DNA from: JACJYC01 sp964558465
GTDB lineage: Bacteria; Bacteroidota; Bacteroidia; Chitinophagales; Saprospiraceae
DNA length: 48,520 nucleotides
NCBI GenBank assembly: GCA_964558465.1
Contig: CAZLEF010000053.1
Span: 1-48,520 of the forward strand
Direction: 5' to 3'
A program made the translations under genes and the position numbers. Within the stretch, counting starts at the first letter, position 1. The number at the start of each line of letters is the position of its first letter. The notes beneath the pieces were generated by a model. It had not been told where the DNA came from and did no database searches. It worked only from the letters and a program-made list of their open reading frames with translations. Below, piece after piece: positions 25,744-33,257 of the stretch.

Positions 25744-27525
25744 ATGAATATTTTAGATTTTTTCCGACCGAAATACAAACATAGTAAGGTTGATGTAAGA
25801 CTTAAGGCAGTGCAGTCATTGGAGGACAAAAAAAAATTGCAGGAAATAGCAATTGAAGATGAAAACTATCAAGTAGGACTGGCCGCTGTTCAAAAAATCA
25901 ATCGGGATTACGAAATTCTTAAAAAGGTAGTGATGCGCAGTAAAAATTTTGAGGTTAGAAGGCAGGCTATTTCGGAAATTTTCAACCTTGAAACTATTGA
26001 AGAAATCGCAGAAGAAATCAAGGAAATAGATGTTAAACGGGTTGCTATTGACCAAATATATCTTCTGCTAAATAAATATAATTATAAATCTTCAAATTTA
26101 TCGGATATAGAAATTATTGAAGCACTTATTTTCAAAACCTGGAGGACAACAAAAGGTTACGCTGACGACTACTTAAGGCAAATAATTGATGCGTGGCTTA
26201 ATAAGTTAGATAACCCTGTTTTTGTTGAAAAAATTGCCTTGGAGCATGATAATATTGAAATAAGAGAAATGGCAATTAGAAGATTGACTGATCAGTCAAT
26301 CTTGAAAAAATTAGTGCAAATAGATAAAAATCCAAGCGTAAGACTTGCAGCAATTAAAAAGATAAATGATCAGGAATTTTTAATAAATGAAGGATTAAAG
26401 GATAAAGATGAATTAGTTAGATCAGTGGTGTATGAAAAAATAAGTGATCAAGAAATTTTAGGGAAGGCAGCTTTGAACGAAATCAACAAATTTACTAGAG
26501 CAGGTGCAATTAAGAATTTAAATGATCAGGATTTTTTAGGGAAAATTTTATTAACTGATAGCGAGGAGTTTATTAGAAAAATGTCGATTGAAAAATTAAA
26601 TGATCAGGAAATTTTAGGAAAGATAGCGCTAGAAGGGGGAAATGTCTCATTACGAAAGACCGCTATTGATAAAGTTCACGATCAAGAGATTTTAGGGAAA
26701 ATAGTAATGGAAAGCGAAGATAAGGTGATAAGATGGGCGGCCATCCGTAAAATTACTCTTCAAATAATCCTAGAAAAATTATTAGTGGCAGGGACAATAG
26801 ATGAACGAAAATTTGTAATCCATAAGTTAGAAAATCAGGAAATTCTGGAAAAAGTGGCATTGGAAGACGAAGACGATGATGTAAGAAAATTAGCTATTGA
26901 TCGGGTAATTAATCCTGAAGTTTTGACAAAATCAGCTCTTGATGATAATAATGAAAAAGTAAGAGCCATAGCCATTGGGAAAATTGAAGATCAGTCAGTT
27001 ATAAAAAAGATTATCGAAAAAGATGGAGGATTTTATGAATTAAGGGAAGCTATTCTTAAATGTTCAGATCATTCAGTTCTGGAGAAGTTAGCTATGAATA
27101 AAGATCGCATGAAAATCAAAATAGGGAATATAGTAAATATAGACAAAACACATATGAGAAATCTCGGAACTGGTTATGAGTTCAAAAATTTTCATACCGA
27201 TCTTTTTTCAGTAATTGTGTACCGTTTATTTCAATTGGAGATTGATATTGCAAAGTACAATGAAATTATTGTAAATGAATTTATTAAACTTAAGAATAAA
27301 GAACATGTCCATTGGGGGGATGATTCGGGACGGTCAGATACTAGTAATTTCTTTATAAAGGAATATTCTTGTGGAAAATGCCATACCTATTATGATATGG
27401 AGTACTCTGAAAAAAAATGGGGCAATGGAGCAGGCGAGCCAGATGATTCTACACATAGGAAGCGGGATTTATTGCTTCCTTACAGATGCAGCAATTGTGG
27501 CGCTATTAATGGAAAACCTATATGA
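25744..27525 (+). CDS. HEAT-like repeat protein with C-terminal zinc ribbon
   Basis: This is a 593-residue protein from ATG 25744. Residues about 15-450 form a run of roughly 13-15 alpha-helical repeats of about 26 residues, best seen in 'NDQEILGKIALEGGNVSLRK' and 'DQEILGKIVMESEDKVIR', with a consensus DQEhLGKhALEsxxxxhRxxAIxKhx (h, hydrophobic). These resemble HEAT/LRV-type solenoids that bind protein or nucleic acid. The C-terminus has a CxxC pair (CGKCHTYYD) and a second about 38 residues later (CSNCG), a zinc ribbon. There is no signal peptide, so it is cytoplasmic. The gene is strikingly AT-rich compared with both flanks, which suggests acquisition from elsewhere. The function is not recognised; immunity and regulation are both open. 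Confidence 0.85.
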   Translation: MNILDFFRPKYKHSKVDVRLKAVQSLEDKKKLQEIAIEDENYQVGLAAVQKINRDYEILKKVVMRSKNFEVRRQAISEIFNLETIEEIAEEIKEIDVKRVAIDQIYLLLNKYNYKSSNLSDIEIIEALIFKTWRTTKGYADDYLRQIIDAWLNKLDNPVFVEKIALEHDNIEIREMAIRRLTDQSILKKLVQIDKNPSVRLAAIKKINDQEFLINEGLKDKDELVRSVVYEKISDQEILGKAALNEINKFTRAGAIKNLNDQDFLGKILLTDSEEFIRKMSIEKLNDQEILGKIALEGGNVSLRKTAIDKVHDQEILGKIVMESEDKVIRWAAIRKITLQIILEKLLVAGTIDERKFVIHKLENQEILEKVALEDEDDDVRKLAIDRVINPEVLTKSALDDNNEKVRAIAIGKIEDQSVIKKIIEKDGGFYELREAILKCSDHSVLEKLAMNKDRMKIKIGNIVNIDKTHMRNLGTGYEFKNFHTDLFSVIVYRLFQLEIDIAKYNEIIVNEFIKLKNKEHVHWGDDSGRSDTSNFFIKEYSCGKCHTYYDMEYSEKKWGNGAGEPDDSTHRKRDLLLPYRCSNCGAINGKPI

Positions 27526-27608
27526 ACAAAGATGATTGACCACTTGACCACTAAATGACGAGAACACCTGCTACCGCCGCCGCAACCCCTTCACCCCTTC
27601 CACTACCA

Positions 27609-29114
27609 TCAGTCCCGGCTAACATCCGAATTGCTCACAAACGCCACCTTTTTACTATCCGGCGACCAGGAGGGCGTATTGATCGACCCCTGACCGCCAT
27701 AAAAATAAGCGACCACTTTGGGCGTTCCGCCATTAGCCGGCATCATGCGGAGCATCACCCGTTTGTAAAAGGGGTGGTCGGTGGGTTCGATATCGGGCGG
27801 GTAGGAGAGGAAAACGATCCACTTGCCATTGGGAGAGATATGTGGGAACCAGTTGTTAAATGCGTCGAAGGTGAGTTGTTCCTGATCGCTTCCGTCGGGT
27901 TTCATCCGCCACAATTGCATTTTGCCCGTCCGGGTGGAGTTGAAATAGATGTATTTTCCGTCCGGACTGTACTCCGAGCCGTCGTCGAGCGCGGGGTCGG
28001 TGGTCAGCCGGATCTCTTTGCCGCCCTTGGAAGGGACAATGTAGATGTCAAACTCATTGTTGCGCTGCCCGGTGAAGGTGAGGTATTTCCCGTCGGGCGA
28101 CCAGCCGTGCAGGTAAGATGGGCCTGTGGGGGTGATCCGGACCGGTTTGCCGCCCTTGGTTTTGACGGTATAGATCAGGGAGCCGTATTCCCGTTCGCCG
28201 CTGGAACTGCTCAATCCCAGCATTTTTCCGTTGAAGGAGAGCACGTGGTCGTTGTTGTTGGCTTTGACAAAATCCGTATTCACTTCTTGCACCGTTCTTT
28301 TTTTGAGGTTCAGGCGGTAGATGAGGCCATTGCTGTTGTAGATCAGGCTTTTATTATCCGGCGTCCAGTTGGGCGCCTGAAGGGACACCGGTTCGGTGTA
28401 CAGGATCTGCCGTTCGCCGGTGAAGACGTCCAGTGTTTCAATGTGGCTGCCAATATAATCGCGGTAAGGCGTAAAATTGTCCTTGGCAGGAAAAACAATG
28501 CGGACATTGTCATAACTGACTTGTTCAACCACATCCTTGTTGTGGGAACAAATGAACAGGCCGGCATAAATTTCGTCGCCCAGCGGAATGTCTGCGGCCT
28601 CCGTGACGGTAAAAAGTTCGCCCCATTTGGCGACCGACATGATCAGGCGGTTTCCCTTGCGTTCCAGCCGGATCACATCGGGGCCGTTGACCGGCGAGCG
28701 GTTTTCTTCGATATTGGTATTGGCGATTTTGCGGTATTGCAGGGAGGTCAGGCCGTCGCCGTGGACGGTAGCCGCCGCCATGGCCGACCCGGTTTCCAGG
28801 TTGGTCCGGAGCATCCAACCCCATTTGCGGTGCGGATCAACGCCTTTGCCGATGAGTTGCCCGCGCGCTTCCAGGATAAAATCCCCCTTGATCCGTTTCC
28901 AGGCATAATGGAATTCGTCCTTTTCAAACCAGATATTGGCGCCGGACCCTGAAAGCAGGTATTTTTGAGTGGCAGGGTCGTAGGATGTGGAACCCTTGTG
29001 CAACACCGCCCCTACATCGCTGCTCCGGTCAAATGCGCCGGGTGATTTTTGCGCCTGGATCATAACAAACAAATGCAGACAAACAAATAAAGATATGAAT
29101 TCCGGGTGTTTCAT
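27609..29114 (-). CDS. Secreted DUF1349-like/TolB-propeller protein
   Basis: This is a 501-residue protein; the start is ATG 29114 (MKHPEFISLFVCLHLFVMIQAQ, a signal peptide), as the longer frame adds 26 residues without a signal. Residues about 25-210 look like a concanavalin-type beta-sandwich of the DUF1349 kind ('GDFILEARGQLIGKG', 'WGWMLRTNLETGSAMAA', 'YAGLFICSHN'). Residues about 225-501 are a TolB/PD40-type propeller with repeated 'WSPDGKYLTFTG', 'YSPDGKYIYFNSTRTGKMQLW', 'ISPNGKWIVFLSY' and 'WSPDSKKVAFVS' motifs. Such proteins are often annotated as TolB-related or biopolymer-transport proteins, but no Tol complex partner is nearby. It is likely periplasmic and probably binds or processes carbohydrate. 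Confidence 0.88.
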   Translation of the reverse strand: MKHPEFISLFVCLHLFVMIQAQKSPGAFDRSSDVGAVLHKGSTSYDPATQKYLLSGSGANIWFEKDEFHYAWKRIKGDFILEARGQLIGKGVDPHRKWGWMLRTNLETGSAMAAATVHGDGLTSLQYRKIANTNIEENRSPVNGPDVIRLERKGNRLIMSVAKWGELFTVTEAADIPLGDEIYAGLFICSHNKDVVEQVSYDNVRIVFPAKDNFTPYRDYIGSHIETLDVFTGERQILYTEPVSLQAPNWTPDNKSLIYNSNGLIYRLNLKKRTVQEVNTDFVKANNNDHVLSFNGKMLGLSSSSGEREYGSLIYTVKTKGGKPVRITPTGPSYLHGWSPDGKYLTFTGQRNNEFDIYIVPSKGGKEIRLTTDPALDDGSEYSPDGKYIYFNSTRTGKMQLWRMKPDGSDQEQLTFDAFNNWFPHISPNGKWIVFLSYPPDIEPTDHPFYKRVMLRMMPANGGTPKVVAYFYGGQGSINTPSWSPDSKKVAFVSNSDVSRD

Positions 29115-29202
29115 GGTTGGTGATTTTGTTGTGAAAATAGTAAAAGGGTAGAATATGTACGGAAAAATCAAACTTTCGCTACTTTTACCCAAAACAATTC
29201 CG

Positions 29203-30192
29203 ATGCACTACCTGCCCAATTCGCAACGTTACCAATCCATGTCATACCGCCGGTGCGGCCGGAGCGGCCTCAAACTGCCGGCCATCTCCCTGGGCCTATG
29301 GCATAATTTTGGCCATGTCGATGTACTGGAAAATTGCCGGAAAATGCTGCGCCTGTCGTTCGACAACGGCATTACCCATTTCGACCTGGCCAATAATTAC
29401 GGCCCCCCGCCGGGGTCGGCAGAAGAGAATTTTGGCCGGTTGCTCCGCGAAGACTTCCGGGGATATCGCGATCAACTCATCATTTCTTCCAAGGCAGGAT
29501 ATTATATGTGGGAAGGTCCTTACGGCGAATGGGGGTCAAAAAAATACCTGGTCTCCAGTCTGGATCAGAGCCTGAAACGCATGGGGCTTGACTACGTGGA
29601 TATTTTTTACCACCACCGGCCGGATCCGGATACGCCGCTGGAAGAGACCATGGCGGCGCTGGACCTGATCGTCCGGCAGGGAAAAGCGTTGTACGTCGGG
29701 ATATCCAATTACCAAAAGGAAGAAGCGGAAAAGGCTTGCAGGATTTTGAAGGAATTGGGCACGCCTTGCCTGATCCACCAGCCGAAATACTCCATGTTCG
29801 TCCGTTGGATCGAAGACGGATTGCTGGATGTGCTGGAAGAACAAGGTGTGGGCTGCATCCCCTTTAGTCCCCTGGCGCAGGGCCTGCTGACCAATAAATA
29901 CCTGGGTGGGATACCCGCCGATTCAAGGGCCGCCAAACCGCATGGTTTCCTCAAGGAACATGAGGTGAACAACGAGCGGCTCCAACAGATCAACAAACTC
30001 AATCTGATGGCGCAGGATCGCGGCCAAACCCTGGCACAAATGGCCCTGGCATGGGTGCTGAGAGACCCCCGGATTACCTCGGTACTGATCGGCGCCAGCC
30101 GGACCGAGCAGATCTCGGATTGCCTGCATTGCCTCGATAACCTGGCATTTTCAGAGGATGAACTCGCAGGGATTGGGAAAATATTGGAGTGA
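29203..30192 (+). CDS. yghZ: Aldo/keto reductase, YghZ-type (L-glyceraldehyde 3-phosphate reductase family)
   Basis: The start is ATG 29203 (MHYLPNSQRYQSM), which aligns with the usual N-terminus of YghZ; the earlier ATG at 29155 adds an unrelated leader. The protein has 329 residues and near-complete collinearity with E. coli YghZ: 'YRRCGRSGLKLPAISLGLWH', 'FDLANNYGPPPGSAEENFGR', 'SSKAGYYMW', 'SLDQSLKRMGLDYVDIFYHH' and 'VLIGASRTEQI'. The catalytic tetrad is visible (Asp and Tyr in DLANNYG, Lys in SSKAG, His in YHHR). The C-terminus is shorter than the E. coli protein and ends 'GIGKILE'. It is a cytosolic NADPH-dependent carbonyl reductase, diverging from the DUF1349/TolB gene across a 88-bp gap. 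Confidence 0.95.
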   Translation: MHYLPNSQRYQSMSYRRCGRSGLKLPAISLGLWHNFGHVDVLENCRKMLRLSFDNGITHFDLANNYGPPPGSAEENFGRLLREDFRGYRDQLIISSKAGYYMWEGPYGEWGSKKYLVSSLDQSLKRMGLDYVDIFYHHRPDPDTPLEETMAALDLIVRQGKALYVGISNYQKEEAEKACRILKELGTPCLIHQPKYSMFVRWIEDGLLDVLEEQGVGCIPFSPLAQGLLTNKYLGGIPADSRAAKPHGFLKEHEVNNERLQQINKLNLMAQDRGQTLAQMALAWVLRDPRITSVLIGASRTEQISDCLHCLDNLAFSEDELAGIGKILE

Positions 30193-30200
30193 TTGGGGAG

Positions 30201-30246
30201 ATGGGGGGACTTGGAGATAAGGGGACTTGGAGATGGGGGGACTTGG
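30201..30246. repeat. 16-bp tandem repeat after yghZ
   Basis: There are almost three copies of a 16-bp unit of the form atggggggacttggag (second copy starts ataagggg). They begin just after the yghZ stop codon and form the left border of the AT-rich 30.2-30.5 kb segment. Confidence 0.75.
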
Positions 30247-30508
30247 TTTGTGCTAATATTCAATGTTTATAATATGCTGATTTTAAGTCAGTTGTTTCAA
30301 GTGGCGTTTTTTTTCCGAAGAAATCCCTTTGGGGCGCTTGTTTCCTGACTCAAAGACTGTAATTTATTGGTTATCAGATATTTATTTATTGATCGTTGCG
30401 TTATAGGTATTACTTGTACCCCAACGGAGCCCTGTGAGCGGCGAAATATCCGTAGGGCAGAAAATCACCCAAATCACCCAGTCACCGGATCACCAAGTCG
30501 CCAAGTCA

Positions 30509-30550
30509 GCAGATGAACTCGCGGAGATCGAAAAAATACTCAAGTGATTG
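30509..30550 (+). pseudogene. Decayed duplicate of the yghZ 3' end
   Basis: This 42-bp stretch encodes 'ADELAEIEKILK-stop' followed by gattgg, and aligns with the end of yghZ at about 30155-30196 ('EDELAGIGKILE-stop', then gattgg), with roughly three quarters identical bases. It continues only about 12 codons upstream before the similarity is lost in simple repeats. It is a leftover of a second reductase tail or of a duplication that bracketed the segment 30193-30508. Confidence 0.65.
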
Positions 30551-30564
30551 GTTAAAGGGGGCTC

Positions 30565-30603
30565 TCTCACCCTCTCACCCTCTCACCCTCTCACCCTCTC
30601 ACC
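30565..30603. repeat. 8-bp microsatellite (tctcaccc)
   Basis: There are 4.9 perfect copies of tctcaccc in 39 bp. It overlaps the 3' end of the truncated thioesterase frame, whose last codons are read from the repeat. Confidence 0.9.
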
Positions 30604-30830
30604 TTATCTTCCGGCATCAGGGTGTAAGCGGCGTACCCGCAAGCCGAATCCGCTACACTGGTAAGTACGCCGGCGTGGAAATACCCGTTTTGTTGGGATA
30701 ACCGGTCACTGTATAGGCATTCCATGACGACCCTGCCTTCTTCAATAATGGTAAGGTTTGCGCCCAGCGTTTGCATCAGGCCCTGGGCCGCAAGGCTTTT
30801 TCTGATCCGTTCTTCTGTTTCCGGGTTCAA
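30591..30830 (-). pseudogene. PaaI-type hotdog thioesterase, truncated at a microsatellite
   Basis: The 79-residue frame matches the N-terminal half of PaaI/YigI-like thioesterases, including the helix-cap region 'NGYFHAGVLTSVADSACGYAA', where the active-site Asp normally sits. Full-length members have about 135-145 residues; here reading ends at a TGA formed by the tctcaccc repeat, after 'MPEDKVRG'. The strands that complete the hotdog fold are absent. No ATG exists: the best start is TTG 30830 ('NPETEERIRKSL'), and the in-frame sequence upstream is open only back to a TAA. It is a remnant, though expression of a short product cannot be excluded. Confidence 0.8.
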
Positions 30831-30956
30831 AGCGTCCTGTTTTGGTGAAGCCCAAAGGTATGCCGGGAATTTTTGTAGTTAATGGAAAATGGCCGCTATA
30901 ACGCAATTATAATATCTCATTCTAAAAATCATCACAATGGACTGAAAGCCGGTTCC

Positions 30957-30964
30957 TATCTTTG
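30957..30964 (+). promoter_or_regulatory. Candidate -7 element TATCTTTG upstream of the symporter gene
   Basis: This is a perfect match to the Bacteroidota -7 consensus TAnnTTTG, lying 66 bp upstream of the CTG and 117 bp upstream of the GTG that could start the transporter gene. No good -33 TTTG was found at the proper distance. Confidence 0.4.
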
Positions 30965-31080
30965 GCGCTGCCTCAACGGCCGGACTTTTACATTTTGCAT
31001 TTTTTCTTTTACATTTTAACTTTATTCACCTGAACGACCTGGATCAAATTCGCATCAACTTCAATCCCGGACAACTGGCT

Positions 31081-31941
31081 GTGCTAAATTTCTGCCTGGG
31101 CTTCCTCATGTTTGGGGTAGCGCTGGAACTGAGAACAGGCAATTTCCGGGTAGTCCTGCGTTATCCGAAAGCGGCCATTGCGGGGTTATTGTCTCAATGG
31201 TTTGCGCTGCCGTTGATCACCATTGCGCTGATCTGGTTGTTGGCCCCGCCGCCCAGCCTGGCGCTGGGTATGTTGCTGGTGGCGGCCTGTCCGGGCGGAA
31301 ATGTTTCCAATTATGCCGTCCACCTGGGGAAGGGGAATACGGAGTTGTCCGTGGTCCTCACCACGATCTCTACCTTCGGAGCGATCATCATTACACCGCT
31401 TTATTTTTCCTGGATGTCGGGCTGGCTGTATGCTGAAACCCGGGAAGTTTCCGTATCGGCTTTTCAAATGATGGGCTCGGTTTTCCAGTTGATTGCTTTG
31501 CCGATTGTGCTGGGTATGGGTATGCGCCATTATTTTCCCAGGCTGACCGCCATTGTGCTTCGGCCGGTCAAATGGATGTCCATGCTGATTTTTATCGCCT
31601 TTGTGGCCGTGGCCGTGATCGCTAACCGGGAAAACATCAGCAGCTATATTCACCTGGTCTTTTTCCTGGTTTTTATCCACAACGGTCTTGCGCTTGCATT
31701 CGGATACGGCCTGGCCAAAGCTTTTGGGCTGCCGGCAGCTGACGCGCGGGCGATTTCCATCGAGACCGGAATCCAAAATTCCGGCCTGGGACTGATCCTG
31801 ATCTTCAACTATTTCGACGGCCTTGGCGGTATGGCCATGATCGCGGCCTGGTGGGGGGTCTGGCATTTGATCTCGGCCTTTACTTTGGCCATGGTTTGGC
31901 GAAAAAAGGAGCTGTCGCGGATCAAGTCCCTGGCGGAATAA
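31081..31941 (+). CDS. Bile acid:sodium symporter family (BASS/SBF) transporter
   Basis: This is a membrane protein with 8-9 hydrophobic helices, including the SBF signature regions 'LGMLLVAACPGGNVSNYAVHLGKGN' (split by helices 3-4) and 'SIETGIQNSGLGLILI'. These correspond to the crossed helices that bind sodium in ASBT-type transporters. It probably takes up an organic anion with Na+; the substrate is unknown. The annotated start is GTG 31081, but homology-like sequence continues upstream in frame ('LNDLDQIRINFNPGQLA') to CTG 31030 or ATT 31024 with no ATG, GTG or TTG. The true start may therefore be non-canonical. The gene is followed by a convergent LytTR gene 22 bp away. Confidence 0.9.
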   Translation: MLNFCLGFLMFGVALELRTGNFRVVLRYPKAAIAGLLSQWFALPLITIALIWLLAPPPSLALGMLLVAACPGGNVSNYAVHLGKGNTELSVVLTTISTFGAIIITPLYFSWMSGWLYAETREVSVSAFQMMGSVFQLIALPIVLGMGMRHYFPRLTAIVLRPVKWMSMLIFIAFVAVAVIANRENISSYIHLVFFLVFIHNGLALAFGYGLAKAFGLPAADARAISIETGIQNSGLGLILIFNYFDGLGGMAMIAAWWGVWHLISAFTLAMVWRKKELSRIKSLAE

Positions 31942-31963
31942 AAAAAGCCCAATTTTAGATCAT

Positions 31964-32380
31964 TTATTCTCCAACCAGCCACCGTTTAAATTGCGGCGAC
32001 CGGTCGGAACTGACAATCGTTTCAATGTCGGTTGCCGGCTGCAATTCGAGTTTGACCCTCGATTTGGAGTGCAGCCACATTTTACCGATCGACCGGATAT
32101 GGACGATACACTGGCGGTTGATCCTGAAAAACTCTCCTTCATCCAGCAATTCTTCCAGTTTTTCGAGCGACTGATCCATGGGATATCTTTTTTTATCCCA
32201 GGTAACCGCAAAAGTAATTTTTGCATCCCTGTAAAAATAGGCCACTTCATGCAGGTAAATGATTTTTAAATGCATGCCCACCTTGATTACAAATCGTTTC
32301 AGGATCTGCTCCTTTTCCATAAAGGAAGCCAGTTTTTGAAAGTCAATTATTTGGGCGTTGTTTTGCATGGTCGCTTTCAT
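31964..32380 (-). CDS. Stand-alone LytTR DNA-binding protein
   Basis: This is a 138-residue protein from ATG 32380 with a LytTR domain at about residues 25-130 ('RFVIKVGMHLKIIYLHEVAYFYRDAKIT', read in pieces; 'LEELLDEGEFFRINRQCIVHI', 'KSRVKLELQPATDIETIVSSDRSPQFKRWL'). There is no receiver domain and no membrane segment, so it is not a conventional response regulator. It is the last gene of a minus-strand run, 21 bp after the lipoprotein gene, and probably autoregulates or controls the two secreted-protein genes upstream of it (inference). Confidence 0.92.
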   Translation of the reverse strand: MKATMQNNAQIIDFQKLASFMEKEQILKRFVIKVGMHLKIIYLHEVAYFYRDAKITFAVTWDKKRYPMDQSLEKLEELLDEGEFFRINRQCIVHIRSIGKMWLHSKSRVKLELQPATDIETIVSSDRSPQFKRWLVGE

Positions 32381-32401
32381 TTTATGAACGAATAAATCCT
32401 T

Positions 32402-33193
32402 TCAAAGCGCCGGAACCAGGTCGATAACCGGAACCGTTGCAGGGGGCGCAACATCGAAAGGTTCCGAAGACGACCCGGGCTCCGGTGCGTTGAAAAATAA
32501 TTGAAGCCCGGAAGCGGCCGGGAGATCGCCCGGTTCCAGGATCCGGATGGTTACCCGCGGCAATGAGCCGGTGGAACCATCTGTGCGTTCTTTGACCTCC
32601 AGCACCTCAAAAGCAACCACCCCGAGGTTGGCGCCCATCAAATTACCGTTGAGGGGAGAATAATTAATGCTGATATCGCTGTCGTAAACAACAGCTACTA
32701 CCCGTTGCCCGGTCAACATAGCCAACCCTGTGGCCCGAAGCGGCGTTACATCCGGTATTTTATCCAGCAATACCTCGCGATCATCATCCGGATTGCCGGC
32801 GCCCAGGCCCGGGCCGGCCAACAGGTAATTGACCGCGCCATTGTCCGTCGGCCCTGCTCCTTTCCAGGCCCCGGGAATGATTTTTAGGGCATGCCATCCC
32901 TCGTCGCCCACCTCTCCGGTGAACAGGTCGATGGTTTGGCCGGCATTTCTTTCAAAATAGCGAAGAATGCTTCGGTGTCCCACTTCCGCAAGTTGATCAT
33001 TGACATCTGTTTCGGAGAAATTGTTGGGCGGATTGCCATTGTCGATGCTGTCTTCGTCGATCACCAGGAAAACAGCGCCGTTCAGGTCTGTTTCCAGTTT
33101 TGCATCCTCGTCTTGTTCGCAACCGGTTGCGCCTGAAAGGAACAGCAATGTCCATAAAACCATCAGGGTTTTCCTGAATGAAAAGTTTTTCAT
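32402..33193 (-). CDS. Lipoprotein of unknown function
   Basis: This is a 263-residue protein from ATG 33193 with a type II signal peptide MKNFSFRKTLMVLWTLLFLSGATGC; the lipobox is ATGC and the mature protein starts at Cys25, followed by EQDEDAK. The acidic +2/+3 residues are compatible with surface or periplasmic retention. The body is beta-rich and low in Cys, with 'TGLAMLTGQRVVAVVYDSDISI' as its most hydrophobic stretch and a Pro-rich C-terminus. No known family was recognised. It lies 64 bp downstream of the dockerin/cohesin-like gene and 21 bp upstream of the LytTR gene, so the three are likely one operon. Confidence 0.82.
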   Translation of the reverse strand: MKNFSFRKTLMVLWTLLFLSGATGCEQDEDAKLETDLNGAVFLVIDEDSIDNGNPPNNFSETDVNDQLAEVGHRSILRYFERNAGQTIDLFTGEVGDEGWHALKIIPGAWKGAGPTDNGAVNYLLAGPGLGAGNPDDDREVLLDKIPDVTPLRATGLAMLTGQRVVAVVYDSDISINYSPLNGNLMGANLGVVAFEVLEVKERTDGSTGSLPRVTIRILEPGDLPAASGLQLFFNAPEPGSSSEPFDVAPPATVPVIDLVPAL

Positions 33194-33257
33194 CGTTTTC
33201 AGATTTTATATGATTAAAAGCGTGTTCATCCTGTTTTCCCGGAATTCAATTCAGCCG

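Noticed and set aside
25466..25829. Minus-strand open frames upstream of the HEAT-like gene, considered as a transposase remnant
   Set aside because: No DDE or HTH motif and no terminal repeats were found, and the frames match no family I know.
27555..28952. Long plus-strand open frame (465 codons) opposite the DUF1349/TolB gene
   Set aside because: It is antisense to a convincing secreted protein with clear propeller motifs. The composition is that of a high-GC shadow frame, and no domain or signal peptide is visible.
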